DNA of 64,000 bases from Ferruginibacter yonginensis (GCF_042651465.1 NZ_JBHSCZ010000001.1:310001-374000); one strand, 5' to 3'. Shown: positions 16,750 through 26,576, counted from the first letter of the stretch. Numbers and translations: made by a program. Notes: generated from the letters alone by a model not told the origin.

Positions 16750-18747
16750 TTGAACCATTTTTTTAAAATAGTATTTTATTGTTTTTTGTTTTGTAACACT
16801 GTTACAGCACAAAAACACGACACATTACAAACTGTAACGGTAACTACTGTTAGCAATGTTGCTCCTAGTAATACGGCTACCCCATCTCAAACAATTGTTA
16901 CCAATAATGCAGCCCAATATAACAGCCTTTCTGTAGCTGATGCGGTAAAATTTTTTACTGGTGTAATTGTGAAAGATTATGGTGGCATTGGTGGTTTAAA
17001 AACCATAGCTGTAAGAAGTTTGGGTGCCAACCATACAGGTATTTTGTATGATGGTGTGCCTATTACAAATGCACAAGGTGGACAAATAGATGTTGGTAAA
17101 TTCTCATTAGATAATATTGAACAAATTACATTGGATAATGCTGCCCCACAGGCATTGTTGAATACGGCATCGGCTTATGCGTATGCTGCTGTATTGTCTT
17201 TAAAAACTAGTAACAACATCTTACCTAAAAATGAAAAATTAGCTACCAAACTTTCATTGCAACAAGGTTCGTTTGGACACATCTCCCCTTCTTTAACAAT
17301 AAAAAAAGCCATTACACCAAAATTACAGATGGCTTTGCAAACTCAATGGCAGCAAGCAAATGGTGCTTACAAGTTCAAATCATACGACAATAGCGGCGCT
17401 ACTGAAAAACGAATCAATTCCGATGTTGAAAACGTAAAAATAGAATATGATGCTGCTTTAGTATTGAATGATACCAATGCCATTAAACTAAAAGCCTTCT
17501 ATTATCGGTCAGATAGAGGGTTACCCGGTGCTGTTATATTTTTTAATAATACGAGTAACCAACGCTTGAAAGATGATAATTTCTTTGTGCAAACATCTTG
17601 GAAAAAAGCAATTCAAAAAAGCTGGTACGTACTATTGCAATCAAAATATGCAGCCGATAAAAACTACTATGTAGATAACAATTACTTTAATGCAGCAAGA
17701 AAATTAGTGAACGATTTTCGATTGAAAGAATGGTTTGCCTCGGCTGTATTGCAATACAAATGGAATGAAAAATGGATGGCTGCTATTGCTAATGATGTAT
17801 ACTACACCACATTACAGCGAAAAGATACATTCGCTATCAATTTCGCAACGCCTAAACGTACTACTTATCTTAACAATATTGCACTTCAATATAAATATAA
17901 TAAATGGCTGGTAAATGGTAATGTGTTGTTTACTTCAATTCACGATAATGTTGCTGCGGCAAAAGCTGGTAACAATGTACAAAAGTTAACGCCAGCAATT
18001 GCGGTACGTTACCAACCATTTGCTTCACCTGTTTTAAAAATGAGGGCTTTTTATAAACAAATTTTTAGAGTACCCACATTTAATGATTTGTATTATACCA
18101 ATATTGGCAATACCAATTTATTACCCGAAAAGGCACAGCAATACAACGTTGGAATTACGTTTGAAAAAAACAATACAAAGTTTTTGAATCATATAGATGT
18201 TACTATTGATGGGTATTACAATAAAGTAACTAATAAAATTGTTGCAGCACCAAGGCAAAATTTATTTCAATGGTCAATTCAAAATATAGGGATAGTTGAT
18301 ATTAAGGGGGTTGATGTTGCTGCACATCTACAGAAAAATATTGGTAATAAATGGCAAGTAAATTCGCAAGTGGCTTATACCTTTCAACAAGTGTTAGATG
18401 TAACAAACCCTGCTAGTGTATTATACAAAACCATGATACCGTATACGCCTAAACACAGTGTTAGTCTGCATACTACTATACAATACCAACAATGGGCACT
18501 GAGTTATAATATGCTTTTTTCATCATACCGATATCGTAATGGTGATCAAACAATAGAGAATTTATTGCAAGGTTATCAAACCAATGATGCCGCAATAAGT
18601 TATACCTATTTACATAAAAAAAGTACTACTATAAAATGTATTGCCGAAATCAATAACATTTTTAATATCCATTATGAAATCGTAAAGTTTTATCCTATGC
18701 CGCTCAATAATTATCGTTTAACCCTCATTATATCAACAAAAAAATAA
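16750..18747 (+). CDS. btuB: BtuB-like TonB-dependent cobalamin receptor
   Basis: A 665-residue outer-membrane transporter expected to import vitamin B12 using TonB energy. Signal peptide 1-20 (ending TVTAQ), a TonB-box-like TLQTVTVT (25-32), a plug (~50-150, with VRSLGANHTGILYDGVPI at 88-105), then a 22-strand-type barrel. The cobalamin riboswitch directly upstream gives the substrate. The start is a TTG at 16750: an in-frame TAG at 16726-16728 excludes earlier starts, and the next ATG is far inside the barrel. The start lies next to a hairpin, consistent with translational control. A BtuG-like gene follows after 5 bp. Confidence 0.88.
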   Translation: MNHFFKIVFYCFLFCNTVTAQKHDTLQTVTVTTVSNVAPSNTATPSQTIVTNNAAQYNSLSVADAVKFFTGVIVKDYGGIGGLKTIAVRSLGANHTGILYDGVPITNAQGGQIDVGKFSLDNIEQITLDNAAPQALLNTASAYAYAAVLSLKTSNNILPKNEKLATKLSLQQGSFGHISPSLTIKKAITPKLQMALQTQWQQANGAYKFKSYDNSGATEKRINSDVENVKIEYDAALVLNDTNAIKLKAFYYRSDRGLPGAVIFFNNTSNQRLKDDNFFVQTSWKKAIQKSWYVLLQSKYAADKNYYVDNNYFNAARKLVNDFRLKEWFASAVLQYKWNEKWMAAIANDVYYTTLQRKDTFAINFATPKRTTYLNNIALQYKYNKWLVNGNVLFTSIHDNVAAAKAGNNVQKLTPAIAVRYQPFASPVLKMRAFYKQIFRVPTFNDLYYTNIGNTNLLPEKAQQYNVGITFEKNNTKFLNHIDVTIDGYYNKVTNKIVAAPRQNLFQWSIQNIGIVDIKGVDVAAHLQKNIGNKWQVNSQVAYTFQQVLDVTNPASVLYKTMIPYTPKHSVSLHTTIQYQQWALSYNMLFSSYRYRNGDQTIENLLQGYQTNDAAISYTYLHKKSTTIKCIAEINNIFNIHYEIVKFYPMPLNNYRLTLIISTKK

Positions 18748-18752
18748 AACAA

Positions 18753-19844
18753 ATGATTACTCGTTTTTTCAAAACATCTATTTCTGTTATGGCCAGTGCC
18801 CTTTTATTTACTGCTTGTAAAAAAGATACTACTGTAACACCAGCACCCGTTGTATTAGCCCCAGCAACAGGTGCTTATATTTTAAGCGAAGGTGGCTTTG
18901 GTGCAAACAATGCTAAGTTGAGCTTTTACAACCTAACCAACAATACAGTAACAGGCGATTTTTACTTACAGCAAAACCCAACTATTACAACTGGTTTAGG
19001 CGATGTTGCAAACGATGCTATTATTTATGGTAGTAAAATGTACATTGTACTCAATGGCTCTGGCAGGGTTACAGTGGCAAATGCAAGCAATGCGGTATTT
19101 ATTAAAAATATCAGTTTTTTAAGTGGCGGTATAAATAAATCGCCACGTTATGCCACTTCAGCAAGAGGTAAAGTTTATGTAACATCATACGATAACACTG
19201 TAAGTGTAATTGACACTACATCATTATCAATTGTTAAAACCATTACCGTTGGTGCCAACCCAGAGGGTATTGCTGCAAATGCTAACTTTTTATATGTAGC
19301 GAATTCTGGCGGTTTTAATGCAGTACCAGATTCAACTGTATCGGTAATTGATTTAAATACAGAGTTAGAGGTAAAGAAAATAAAAGTAGGTGTTAACCCA
19401 TACAAAGTAGCAGTAAATACTGCTGGCAATGTATTAGTGAGTGCTTATGGTAACTACAGTAATATTCCAGCTTCCATTTACAGCATCAACGGCACTACCA
19501 ATGTAGCGGCAACAAATTTAGGTACTGCTTTTCAATACAGTAATGTACGTATAGCTGGTGATATTGCTTATTGCTATAACAATTATGGTGGCGTAGGCAC
19601 TGCTAAAGTTTACAACACTGTAACAAATACTGTTGTAAGAAATGAATTTATTGCTGATAATACCGTTATTACTACACCTTATGGTTTAAATATTGATGAA
19701 CAAAATGGTGATGTATATATTGCAGATGCAGGTAATTTTTCTAACGCAGGTACGGTTACATGTTTTACCAGCGTAGGCGTTAAAAAGTTTTCTTTCTCTG
19801 TAGCACCAGGCGTAAACCCCAATACTATTTTATTTAAAAGATAA
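18753..19844 (+). CDS. BtuG-like surface lipoprotein (YncE/DUF5074 beta-propeller)
   Basis: A 363-residue lipoprotein: signal ending LLFTAC, lipidated Cys22, then repeated beta-propeller blades of YncE type (VYVTSYDNTVSVIDTTSL; YVANSGG...DSTVSVIDLNT; VKVGVNPYKVAVN). In Bacteroides, BtuG is a surface propeller that binds B12 very tightly and hands it to BtuB. Gene order (riboswitch-btuB-propeller, 5-bp gap) and domain type agree with that role. Sequence similarity to characterised BtuG cannot be measured here, so the function is inferred from family and context. Confidence 0.8.
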   Translation: MITRFFKTSISVMASALLFTACKKDTTVTPAPVVLAPATGAYILSEGGFGANNAKLSFYNLTNNTVTGDFYLQQNPTITTGLGDVANDAIIYGSKMYIVLNGSGRVTVANASNAVFIKNISFLSGGINKSPRYATSARGKVYVTSYDNTVSVIDTTSLSIVKTITVGANPEGIAANANFLYVANSGGFNAVPDSTVSVIDLNTELEVKKIKVGVNPYKVAVNTAGNVLVSAYGNYSNIPASIYSINGTTNVAATNLGTAFQYSNVRIAGDIAYCYNNYGGVGTAKVYNTVTNTVVRNEFIADNTVITTPYGLNIDEQNGDVYIADAGNFSNAGTVTCFTSVGVKKFSFSVAPGVNPNTILFKR

Positions 19845-19862
19845 TGGTTCATAAGTTGTAAT

Positions 19863-19897
19863 AAAAAAGCGAAGTCCATGCATGACTTCGCTTTTTT
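19863..19897 (+). terminator. Terminator of the btuB-btuG unit
   Basis: A long perfect stem AAAAAAGCGAAGTC / GACTTCGCTTTTTT with a 7-nt loop (CATGCAT), 19 bp after the stop codon. Confidence 0.92.
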
Positions 19898-19946
19898 ATT
19901 TGGGCATCTTATTTGTTTAAGTCATCTTTAAATAAACTACAACTAT

Positions 19947-20129
19947 ATGAACAATTTATTTAAAGGATTAATAGCTGGTTATGGCGCAAAAAAATTAGGT
20001 GGAGGATGTTTCTCTACAATCTTAATTTTTATTATTATTTATTGGGCTTTAGGTACATGTAACAAAGAAAAAGCTCCTGCACCACAAACCACAGGCTATG
20101 TATACATACAATCTAACTCAATGTTGTAA
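19947..20129 (+). CDS. Small single-span membrane protein
   Basis: A 60-residue ORF: a basic, glycine-rich N-terminus (KGLIAGYGAKKLGGG), one hydrophobic segment (CFSTILIFIIIYWALG, ~21-36) and a short proline-rich tail. It lies between two strong terminators, with an A-rich leader before the ATG, so it is likely a real independent gene. No family recognised. Confidence 0.6.
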   Translation: MNNLFKGLIAGYGAKKLGGGCFSTILIFIIIYWALGTCNKEKAPAPQTTGYVYIQSNSML

Positions 20130-20148
20130 GGTATTACAACTTACAAAT

Positions 20149-20181
20149 AATACTATAAGGTTTTAAAAACCTTATAGTATT
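20149..20181. terminator. Bidirectional terminator
   Basis: A perfect palindrome (AATACTATAAGGTTTT / AAAACCTTATAGTATT, 16-bp arms around a single-base centre) between the small membrane protein (plus) and the LTA-synthase-like gene (minus). Confidence 0.85.
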
Positions 20182-20188
20182 AAATAAT

Positions 20189-22303
20189 TTATTGGTGGTA
20201 TTTATTATTTTTTATAAGCCACGAAGCCGTTTGGTAAAATGCAGTAGCCACATTGGCCAAACTATCATTTAATGGTTGTGGCGTTGCTAAACCAGTTGTA
20301 AAATCTGGTTGGTATTGCTTTATTTTTTTTACTGGCGATTGTATAATAAGTTGGTTGTTTTGAATAAATCCTAAACCTTGGTAAGTGCTTATATATGCCC
20401 TTCTTTTATTAGCAGGTGTATGCAATACATCTTGACCAAAAAACTTTGATGTGTAATTAAACTGCAACAAACCTAGTAAAGTTGGTGCAATATCAATTTG
20501 TGCAGTAAGTTGTGAAACCCTTTGTGGTGCTATGTTTGCAGGAGAATAAATGAGCATCGGAATATGATAACCCGTTACTGGTAATTGTACACTACCTGCA
20601 CTACCAGCACAATGATCGGCCACTATTACAAAAACGGTATTGTTAAACCAAGGCTTACCTGATGCTTCTTTAATAAATTTATTGATGCAATAATCGGTGT
20701 ATTTTACAGCACCTTCTCTTGTTTGTGATGCAGATGGAATATCTATTCTACCATCAGGATAAGTAAAAGGACGATGGTTTGAAACCGTCATGATATGGGT
20801 AAAAAATGGCTTTTGTTGGGCAACATTTTTATCAATGGTTTGTATGGCTAAAGTAAATTCATCCTCATCAGCAACACCCCAAATATTTTGATAGTGTATA
20901 CCACTTGGTTTAATTGCACTTCTATCAATTACCTCATAACCATTGCCTCCAAAAAAAGCTTGCATATTATCAAAGTAACTATACCCACCATAAATATATT
21001 GCGTAGTATACCCTTTGGTTTTAAATACATGCCCCAATGTAAACAAGCTGTCATTATCAGGTCGCTTTACAATGCTTTGTCCGGGTACAGGTGGTAATGC
21101 TAATGATAATGCTTCTAAGCCTCTAACCGTTCTTGTGCCCGATGCATAAAGGTTTTCAAAAAACATACTTTTATCAACCAGCGAATCTAAATATGGTGTA
21201 ATATTTTGGGTGCCGCCTAAATGTTGCATATACGCACCACTTAAACTTTCTACACTAATCAAAACAACGTTTAACTTTTTTTCTGGACCAACACCTTTTA
21301 TACTTCTTTCAATATTAAATACATCGTTACTTGTGAATGTACTGTTGCTATCGCTCAATTGTTCTCTTACAATTTTGAAAGCTGCTTCATCGGGCATGGT
21401 TTTGTAGAACTTGTAAAAATCTAATTCATTGTTTTTAAAGGCTACACCAAACTGATACAATCCATTGCCAGCAAGTTCGTTTGCGTATTCGTTATTGCTG
21501 TAACGGTGCCATTTTTCTTGAATTACAAAATAAAATAGCGCTGGTAATACCAATAAAATCAATGCCTTAACAGTACGTACGGTAATGGTTTCACATACAT
21601 GTACCCATTGTTGTAATAACTTACGTACCAACCATACCCCTGCAAATGCTACTGCTGCTATAATGGGTATTATGATACCTAACGGATACGATTCTTTAAT
21701 ATTACCTACTACTTCATTCGTGTATATCAAATAATCTACCGCAATAAAATTATACCTGGTTGAAAATTCTTCCCAAAAAAACCATTCGCTTATTGCATTA
21801 AAAATGATGATGATGAAGGTAATAAGCAACATAAAATACATTAAATATATTCTTATAGTAGCCCTTGTTTTTGTAGTTACAAAACACAACAAAACATACA
21901 ATGCAAACCTCCAAATTATGTACCCTACAAATAATTGATATACCAGTTTATTAAACTCTTTAGGTACTATGTTGGTAAACAAAACCAAGCCAATTATAAT
22001 TATAAATGTTGCTATTACAAACGGTTTCCATTTTTTTTGATACATCATATCGTTTTGTAACCATACATATAATACAAAGGGTATACAAACGAATAAAGCT
22101 ACCGCAACATCATACATTACACCCATAGAAAACGATACAGGGTACTGCCACCATTGCATTTGTGAATGGCTAGCAGTAACAACCATGAGTACCAAACGCA
22201 ATAAAGCGGCAACTGCCACAAATGCTGTAAATACAATACCTACAGGTAAAAATTTTTTATTGAATAGTTTATGAAACATATTACTTTTTAAAATGAACGA
22301 CAA
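20189..22303 (-). CDS. LTA synthase-family membrane sulfatase/phosphotransferase
   Basis: A 704-residue inner-membrane enzyme. About five transmembrane helices fill residues 15-260, followed by an extracytoplasmic alkaline-phosphatase-superfamily domain. Metal-site residues are visible: VVLISVESLSG (Glu352), the probable catalytic threonine in SGTRTVRGLEAL (Thr390 or 392), and IVADHCAG (Asp563-His564). In this family phosphoglycerol, phosphoethanolamine or related groups are moved between lipids and glycans. Gram-negative members are not lipoteichoic acid synthases, so the substrate is open. M1 and M9 are both possible starts. Confidence 0.86.
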   Translation of the reverse strand: MSFILKSNMFHKLFNKKFLPVGIVFTAFVAVAALLRLVLMVVTASHSQMQWWQYPVSFSMGVMYDVAVALFVCIPFVLYVWLQNDMMYQKKWKPFVIATFIIIIGLVLFTNIVPKEFNKLVYQLFVGYIIWRFALYVLLCFVTTKTRATIRIYLMYFMLLITFIIIIFNAISEWFFWEEFSTRYNFIAVDYLIYTNEVVGNIKESYPLGIIIPIIAAVAFAGVWLVRKLLQQWVHVCETITVRTVKALILLVLPALFYFVIQEKWHRYSNNEYANELAGNGLYQFGVAFKNNELDFYKFYKTMPDEAAFKIVREQLSDSNSTFTSNDVFNIERSIKGVGPEKKLNVVLISVESLSGAYMQHLGGTQNITPYLDSLVDKSMFFENLYASGTRTVRGLEALSLALPPVPGQSIVKRPDNDSLFTLGHVFKTKGYTTQYIYGGYSYFDNMQAFFGGNGYEVIDRSAIKPSGIHYQNIWGVADEDEFTLAIQTIDKNVAQQKPFFTHIMTVSNHRPFTYPDGRIDIPSASQTREGAVKYTDYCINKFIKEASGKPWFNNTVFVIVADHCAGSAGSVQLPVTGYHIPMLIYSPANIAPQRVSQLTAQIDIAPTLLGLLQFNYTSKFFGQDVLHTPANKRRAYISTYQGLGFIQNNQLIIQSPVKKIKQYQPDFTTGLATPQPLNDSLANVATAFYQTASWLIKNNKYHQ

Positions 22304-22319
22304 AGTGTAATGACTATCT

Positions 22320-22354
22320 AAAAAAATACGATGCTATTTTAAATAGCATCGTAT
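22320..22354 (-). terminator. Terminator after lipA (minus strand)
   Basis: Stem ATACGATGCTATTT/AAATAGCATCGTAT followed on the minus strand by a run of six T. It separates lipA from the LTA-synthase-like gene downstream. Confidence 0.85.
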
Positions 22355-22375
22355 CATTATTATTTTTCTTAAATA

Positions 22376-23305
22376 TTAAACATTATTTGCAGTAGCTGCT
22401 TGCTTTTCTTCTAACCACTTGTTACGACCCCAATTTTTAATAACATGTTTTTCGCTATGGTATGATGAACGTACCAACGGACCACTCTCTACATAGTCTA
22501 ACCCCAAGCTATATCCAATTTCTCTATATTCAGCAAACTCATCTGGATGTATAAAACGATCAACAGGTAAGTGCTTTTTTGTAGGTTGTAAATATTGACC
22601 AATCGTCACTACGTCTACCCCACTATTATTCAAATCTTTTAAAGTTTGTATTACTTCTTCTTTGGTTTCGCCTAAGCCTAGCATGATACCACTTTTTGTA
22701 CGCATGCCACCTTCTTTTAAAATTTTCAAGGTTTCCATACTTTGCCAATATTTGGCTTGTATGCGTACTTGTTTGGTTAAGCGTTCCGTTGTTTCAATAT
22801 TATGACTCACTACATCGGGTGCTGCATCAATAATACGTTGGATGTTGTGCTTCTCTGCCTTAAAATCAGGAATCAATGTTTCTAAAGTAGTTGTTGGGTT
22901 GAGTGCATACACGGCTTTAATAGTGTTGTACCAAATAATACTACCACCATCTTTCAATTCATCTCTATCAACAGATGTAATAACCGCATGCTTTACTTTC
23001 ATAAGGTGAATTGCTTCCGCAACACGTTGTGGTTCATCCCAATCAACAGCATCTGGCCTACCTGTTGCCACGGCACAAAATCCGCAGCTACGGGTACAAA
23101 TATTTCCTAAAATCATAAAGGTGGCTGTGCCTGCACCCCAACATTCGCCCATATTCGGGCAATTACCACTCTCACAAATCGTATGTAATTTATGTGTATC
23201 TACTAAATTACGTACATGCTTATATTCTTCACCAATTGGTAGCTTAACCCTTAACCAATCTGGTTTTTTTATCTTTTGCTCTTCATTTACAATTGTCGCA
23301 CTCAT
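22376..23305 (-). CDS. lipA: Lipoyl synthase
   Basis: A radical-SAM enzyme inserting two sulfurs into protein-bound octanoyl groups to make lipoate. Counting from the upstream ATG at 23320, the auxiliary cluster cysteines are in CESGNCPNMGEC (49, 54, 60) and the SAM cluster cysteines in CTRSCGFC (75, 79, 82). I prefer the start at 23305 (MSATIVNEEQK): the -7 box at 23339-23346 predicts a transcript start near 23332, and the shorter form removes only five hydrophobic residues (MNFLY). No lipB is adjacent. Confidence 0.95.
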   Translation of the reverse strand: MSATIVNEEQKIKKPDWLRVKLPIGEEYKHVRNLVDTHKLHTICESGNCPNMGECWGAGTATFMILGNICTRSCGFCAVATGRPDAVDWDEPQRVAEAIHLMKVKHAVITSVDRDELKDGGSIIWYNTIKAVYALNPTTTLETLIPDFKAEKHNIQRIIDAAPDVVSHNIETTERLTKQVRIQAKYWQSMETLKILKEGGMRTKSGIMLGLGETKEEVIQTLKDLNNSGVDVVTIGQYLQPTKKHLPVDRFIHPDEFAEYREIGYSLGLDYVESGPLVRSSYHSEKHVIKNWGRNKWLEEKQAATANNV

Positions 23306-23338
23306 GTATAAAAAATTCAAATAAATGATTCAATATTG

Positions 23339-23346
23339 CAAAGATA
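23339..23346 (-). promoter_or_regulatory. -7 box of the lipA promoter
   Basis: The minus strand reads TATCTTTG, an exact TAnnTTTG match 34 bp before the preferred start codon. Confidence 0.55.
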
Positions 23347-23363
23347 CTTATCTATCTCATGCA

Positions 23364-24152
23364 TTACTTTCGCTTTCCAAAAAGGATGGCAACATAGGCT
23401 GAAAAAAATACTTTTTCATCTTTATTAAATGCCATTTGAGGAATCGCTTTTGTATAATATTCTAACATTACCCCCACTTCAACAGCACTCACCATTTCGT
23501 TGTATTTACCATAATCAAAACGAAGCCCTGATTTTACATAGGCGCCTGGCGTTACTTTTAACTTGCTAAAACCAGTGGTTAAATTAGGGCCACTAATGGG
23601 ATCATCAAATAAAAATCTTGCAGAATCATCGGCTAATCCTCTAAAAATTCTGGTGCCTGCACTATCATAACCTAATAAATAAGGGCGCAGAAGGCCTAAA
23701 GTAACACCTCCACCTACATTGGCACTCAAACTCACCCCATTTTTATTACCCTTGTTGCCTAATAAAAACTGTTGTTGTACACCTAATTTTACAGGATAAA
23801 AAAAGTTGATTTTACCGTATATATAAGGACCAGCACCGGTATTATTATTAAATTGTTTTGACTCTTTTGGGTGTTTACGTTCTGTAATTTCAAATTGATA
23901 CAGCAATGATTTTTTTACAGATTGTGGCCTAGCCCATTCTAAAAATCCACCGTAACCATCTGATGTGAGTTTAACGCCTCCGGCAAATTGTTTTTTATAC
24001 TTTATAACACCTTCTTCTTCAAGCTTGGCAATGGCATCAATACGCTCTTTGCGCTGCTCTCTCCTTTCTTGTTTGCTTGTTTTGGTTTTATCTTGTGCAG
24101 AGGCACTAACCGCTGTAGCTATTATTAATATCGAAAAAAATATTTTCTTCAT
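23364..24152 (-). CDS. Exported hypothetical protein (probable outer-membrane barrel)
   Basis: 262 residues with a signal peptide (1-19, ending VSASAQ), then a short strongly charged helix (KTSKQERREQRKERIDAIAKLEEEG) and a beta-rich remainder with alternating hydrophobic residues and glycine patches (SLSANVGGGVTLGLLRPYLLG; SGLRFDYGKYN). It ends VAILFGKRK. The pattern suggests a small outer-membrane beta-barrel. No named family recognised. Confidence 0.76.
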   Translation of the reverse strand: MKKIFFSILIIATAVSASAQDKTKTSKQERREQRKERIDAIAKLEEEGVIKYKKQFAGGVKLTSDGYGGFLEWARPQSVKKSLLYQFEITERKHPKESKQFNNNTGAGPYIYGKINFFYPVKLGVQQQFLLGNKGNKNGVSLSANVGGGVTLGLLRPYLLGYDSAGTRIFRGLADDSARFLFDDPISGPNLTTGFSKLKVTPGAYVKSGLRFDYGKYNEMVSAVEVGVMLEYYTKAIPQMAFNKDEKVFFSAYVAILFGKRK

Positions 24153-24180
24153 GTAAACTATTTATCGGAGTAAATTTATG

Positions 24181-24188
24181 CAAAAATA
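24181..24188 (-). promoter_or_regulatory. -7 box for the 23364-24152 gene
   Basis: The minus strand reads TATTTTTG (TAnnTTTG), 28 bp upstream of the start codon. Confidence 0.5.
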
Positions 24189-24250
24189 CTTGCTTACTTT
24201 ACAGTTCGTTGGTAATTAATTAAACTATAATCAAAATAAAATCATAAAAA

Positions 24251-24661
24251 ATGACCGCCTCCGTAATTTATAAAGGCAGCCTTCGCTGCGAAGCCACTCA
24301 TTTGCAAAGCAACAGTGTTATTGAAACCGATGCACCTAGCGATAACAGGGGCAAGGGCGAAAGGTTTAGTCCTACAGATTTATTGTGTGTTTCATTGGCA
24401 ACTTGCATTGTTACCACTATGGGTATTAAAGCTATGGATATGAATATCGATTTATTAACAACTCGTATGGAAGTTACCAAGTATATGTTAGCAGAGCCAC
24501 GTAGGGTTGGTAAAGTTGAAGTAGCGTTGTACATGCCAGCATCATTACAAATTGATGAAAAAGATAAATTGATTTTACAACGTGTAGGCGATAATTGTCC
24601 GGTTACCAAAAGTGTACATCCTGATATGGAAGTGATGATTCACTACAATTGGGCATCATAA
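24251..24661 (+). CDS. OsmC-family peroxiredoxin-like protein
   Basis: 136 residues, a full-length OsmC/Ohr-fold protein. The two redox cysteines are in SLATCIVTT (Cys52) and DNCPVTK (Cys116), the spacing used by OsmC and Ohr to reduce organic hydroperoxides with thiols in the cytoplasm. ERFSPTDLLCVSLATC is the family signature. It stands alone, and its 3' end faces the DUF2851 gene across 11 bp. Confidence 0.92.
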   Translation: MTASVIYKGSLRCEATHLQSNSVIETDAPSDNRGKGERFSPTDLLCVSLATCIVTTMGIKAMDMNIDLLTTRMEVTKYMLAEPRRVGKVEVALYMPASLQIDEKDKLILQRVGDNCPVTKSVHPDMEVMIHYNWAS

Positions 24662-24672
24662 AAAACCTTTAC

Positions 24673-25932
24673 CTAGTATTCTTTCTTTAAAATATGATTG
24701 CCAATGGCACATTGTAAGCAATGCTTATGGTTGCAGTAATTATTTTTTAGTTGAATGAGTGCTTGCGAATCAAGGGCATTTGTGTTACTGATACCTAAGT
24801 TTGCAAAGCCTTTGGTGATGCTATTTTTTTCAGCTGGTAACTGTAAGGCCCACTCAATGGCTTTATCACTAAAAGATGGTTTGTTATGATACCAACCGTA
24901 CACATATAACATAGGCAATACAACATTTATAATAAGATGGTGAATCATTTGTTTACCCAATTTTTTTTCTTTGTAAACACTTGGTTCATCAAATCGATAA
25001 TGATATAACCAATAATCATTGGCAGCAACATCAAACAAAGCGTACACTTTTTTTAAATCATCAGCAGCCATTATTTGTGAAAATAAATGAACATTTTTAT
25101 AAATGATTTGTGCCAATTGCGATAAACGTATCGTAGGAAAATTAGCAGGACGCATACGTAACCATTGTACCGTTGCATGTGTTGGTTGCAATTGGTATTT
25201 GTGTTGTAAAAATTGATATTCTTTCTGTAGCATTTTCGGATAATCATCTTCAAAACTGTGCTGTAACAATCCTGCTTGTCCGAGTAACAATGCTTCTAAT
25301 TGATGGAGTTGATTTTTATGTTTTGCTAAAATTTGTATTGAAATTGTTTGAGCAATTTTTTCGAAAGCTTCTTTATTAGTTGTACCTCCAAAGTTTTTAC
25401 ACAATACTTGCCAAAACAAGGTTTCCCAAGGTTGTTGCTGTTGTAATTGTTGTTGAATAGCAGTTGTTTTTTGTTGTAAACGTTCAACAAACAGCCGTTG
25501 TTTCCAAGCAAAAATCACCATGTCGTTTACTTGTTGTAGTTGTTTACTACAAGGTATAAATGGTTGGTTACTTTGTAGGTGTTGGTACTGCTGTAATAAA
25601 ATTTTTGAAACCCTATCATGCAACACCAATACCGGAAATTGAAGTGGCAATTGTACATCTTCTTGCCAAACTACATGCAATATTACATTGTTGTAATGTT
25701 GATCGTTACTGTGCTGGTGTTTCAGCCAATCACTGGCTAGCACATGCAATTCAATGGAACCAACCAATGTGGTAGTTGCACATTTAATTTTACCGTTTAA
25801 AAAATCTGGACCTTGGTTTTTATTGATACTGCCTTGCTGTAAAATTTGTAAAGCTTCACCTTTTGATGTTGTAAGCGCTTGTTTATTGTAATATTGAAAT
25901 TGCCATATAAACTGTAAAAGTTGTTCGTTCAT
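24673..25932 (-). CDS. DUF2851 family protein
   Basis: 419 residues, with the family-like opening LLQFIWQFQYYNKQALTTSKGEAL and NQGPDFLNGKI...GSIELHVLASDW (~37-70). The latter has the look of a nuclease-like (PD-(D/E)XK-type) core, but no activity is known for the family. It ends with a Cys-rich tail, NYCNHKHCLQCAIGNHIL, which could bind metal. Glutamine-rich (QQLQQQQ) in the middle. Restricted largely to Bacteroidota. Confidence 0.88.
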   Translation of the reverse strand: MNEQLLQFIWQFQYYNKQALTTSKGEALQILQQGSINKNQGPDFLNGKIKCATTTLVGSIELHVLASDWLKHQHSNDQHYNNVILHVVWQEDVQLPLQFPVLVLHDRVSKILLQQYQHLQSNQPFIPCSKQLQQVNDMVIFAWKQRLFVERLQQKTTAIQQQLQQQQPWETLFWQVLCKNFGGTTNKEAFEKIAQTISIQILAKHKNQLHQLEALLLGQAGLLQHSFEDDYPKMLQKEYQFLQHKYQLQPTHATVQWLRMRPANFPTIRLSQLAQIIYKNVHLFSQIMAADDLKKVYALFDVAANDYWLYHYRFDEPSVYKEKKLGKQMIHHLIINVVLPMLYVYGWYHNKPSFSDKAIEWALQLPAEKNSITKGFANLGISNTNALDSQALIQLKNNYCNHKHCLQCAIGNHILKKEY

Positions 25933-26003
25933 TTTTTATAGGGATTAAGATTAACCCTATAAATGTAAATATTTTTCTAAAAAGAAAATGCTATGAACAA
26001 TTT

Positions 26004-26570
26004 TTAAGCTTGTAGCGCATTAATAATTTTTACAACCTTGTTAATCGGCAACCCCATTACGTTGTAGTAGTCGCCTTCAATTTTATGTATGCCAACAGCA
26101 CCAATCCATTCTTGTATGGCGTAGCCGCCAGCTTTGTCGTACGGCTTGTATACATTAACATAGTGTGCTATTTGTTCAGGGGTGAGTGTATTAAAACTTA
26201 CATGAGTAACATCGGCAAAACTCTGCTGGGTATTGTTTTTAAGTATACATACACCTGTTATAACTTGGTGAGTGGTGCCTGATAAAGCGGTTAACATAGC
26301 CATAGCTTCAGCGCTATCAATTGGTTTGCCCAATACTTTATTGTTGCATACAACAATGGTATCAGCAGCAATGATGATATTTTCAGGAGCAGTTTGTTTA
26401 GCAACTTCCATAGCCTTTTGTGTAGCAATATGAACAGCAATATCATTGTACGAAAGTTGAGGCGGATAACTTTCATCTGTATTGGCCACCAATACTTCAA
26501 ATACAATATTGGCTAATTGTAATAATTCTTTTCTACGGGGCGATTGTGAAGCTAAAATGATTTTCGACAT
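26004..26570 (-). CDS. Maf-like nucleoside-triphosphate pyrophosphatase
   Basis: 188 residues. The Maf signature ILASQSPRRKELL (5-17) and the catalytic IIAADTIV segment are intact. Maf proteins hydrolyse dTTP, UTP or modified pyrimidine nucleotides as a house-cleaning function. It is the last gene of a minus-strand operon, 6 bp after the UbiA-like gene. Confidence 0.93.
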   Translation of the reverse strand: MSKIILASQSPRRKELLQLANIVFEVLVANTDESYPPQLSYNDIAVHIATQKAMEVAKQTAPENIIIAADTIVVCNNKVLGKPIDSAEAMAMLTALSGTTHQVITGVCILKNNTQQSFADVTHVSFNTLTPEQIAHYVNVYKPYDKAGGYAIQEWIGAVGIHKIEGDYYNVMGLPINKVVKIINALQA

Positions 26571-26576
26571 ACCTAA

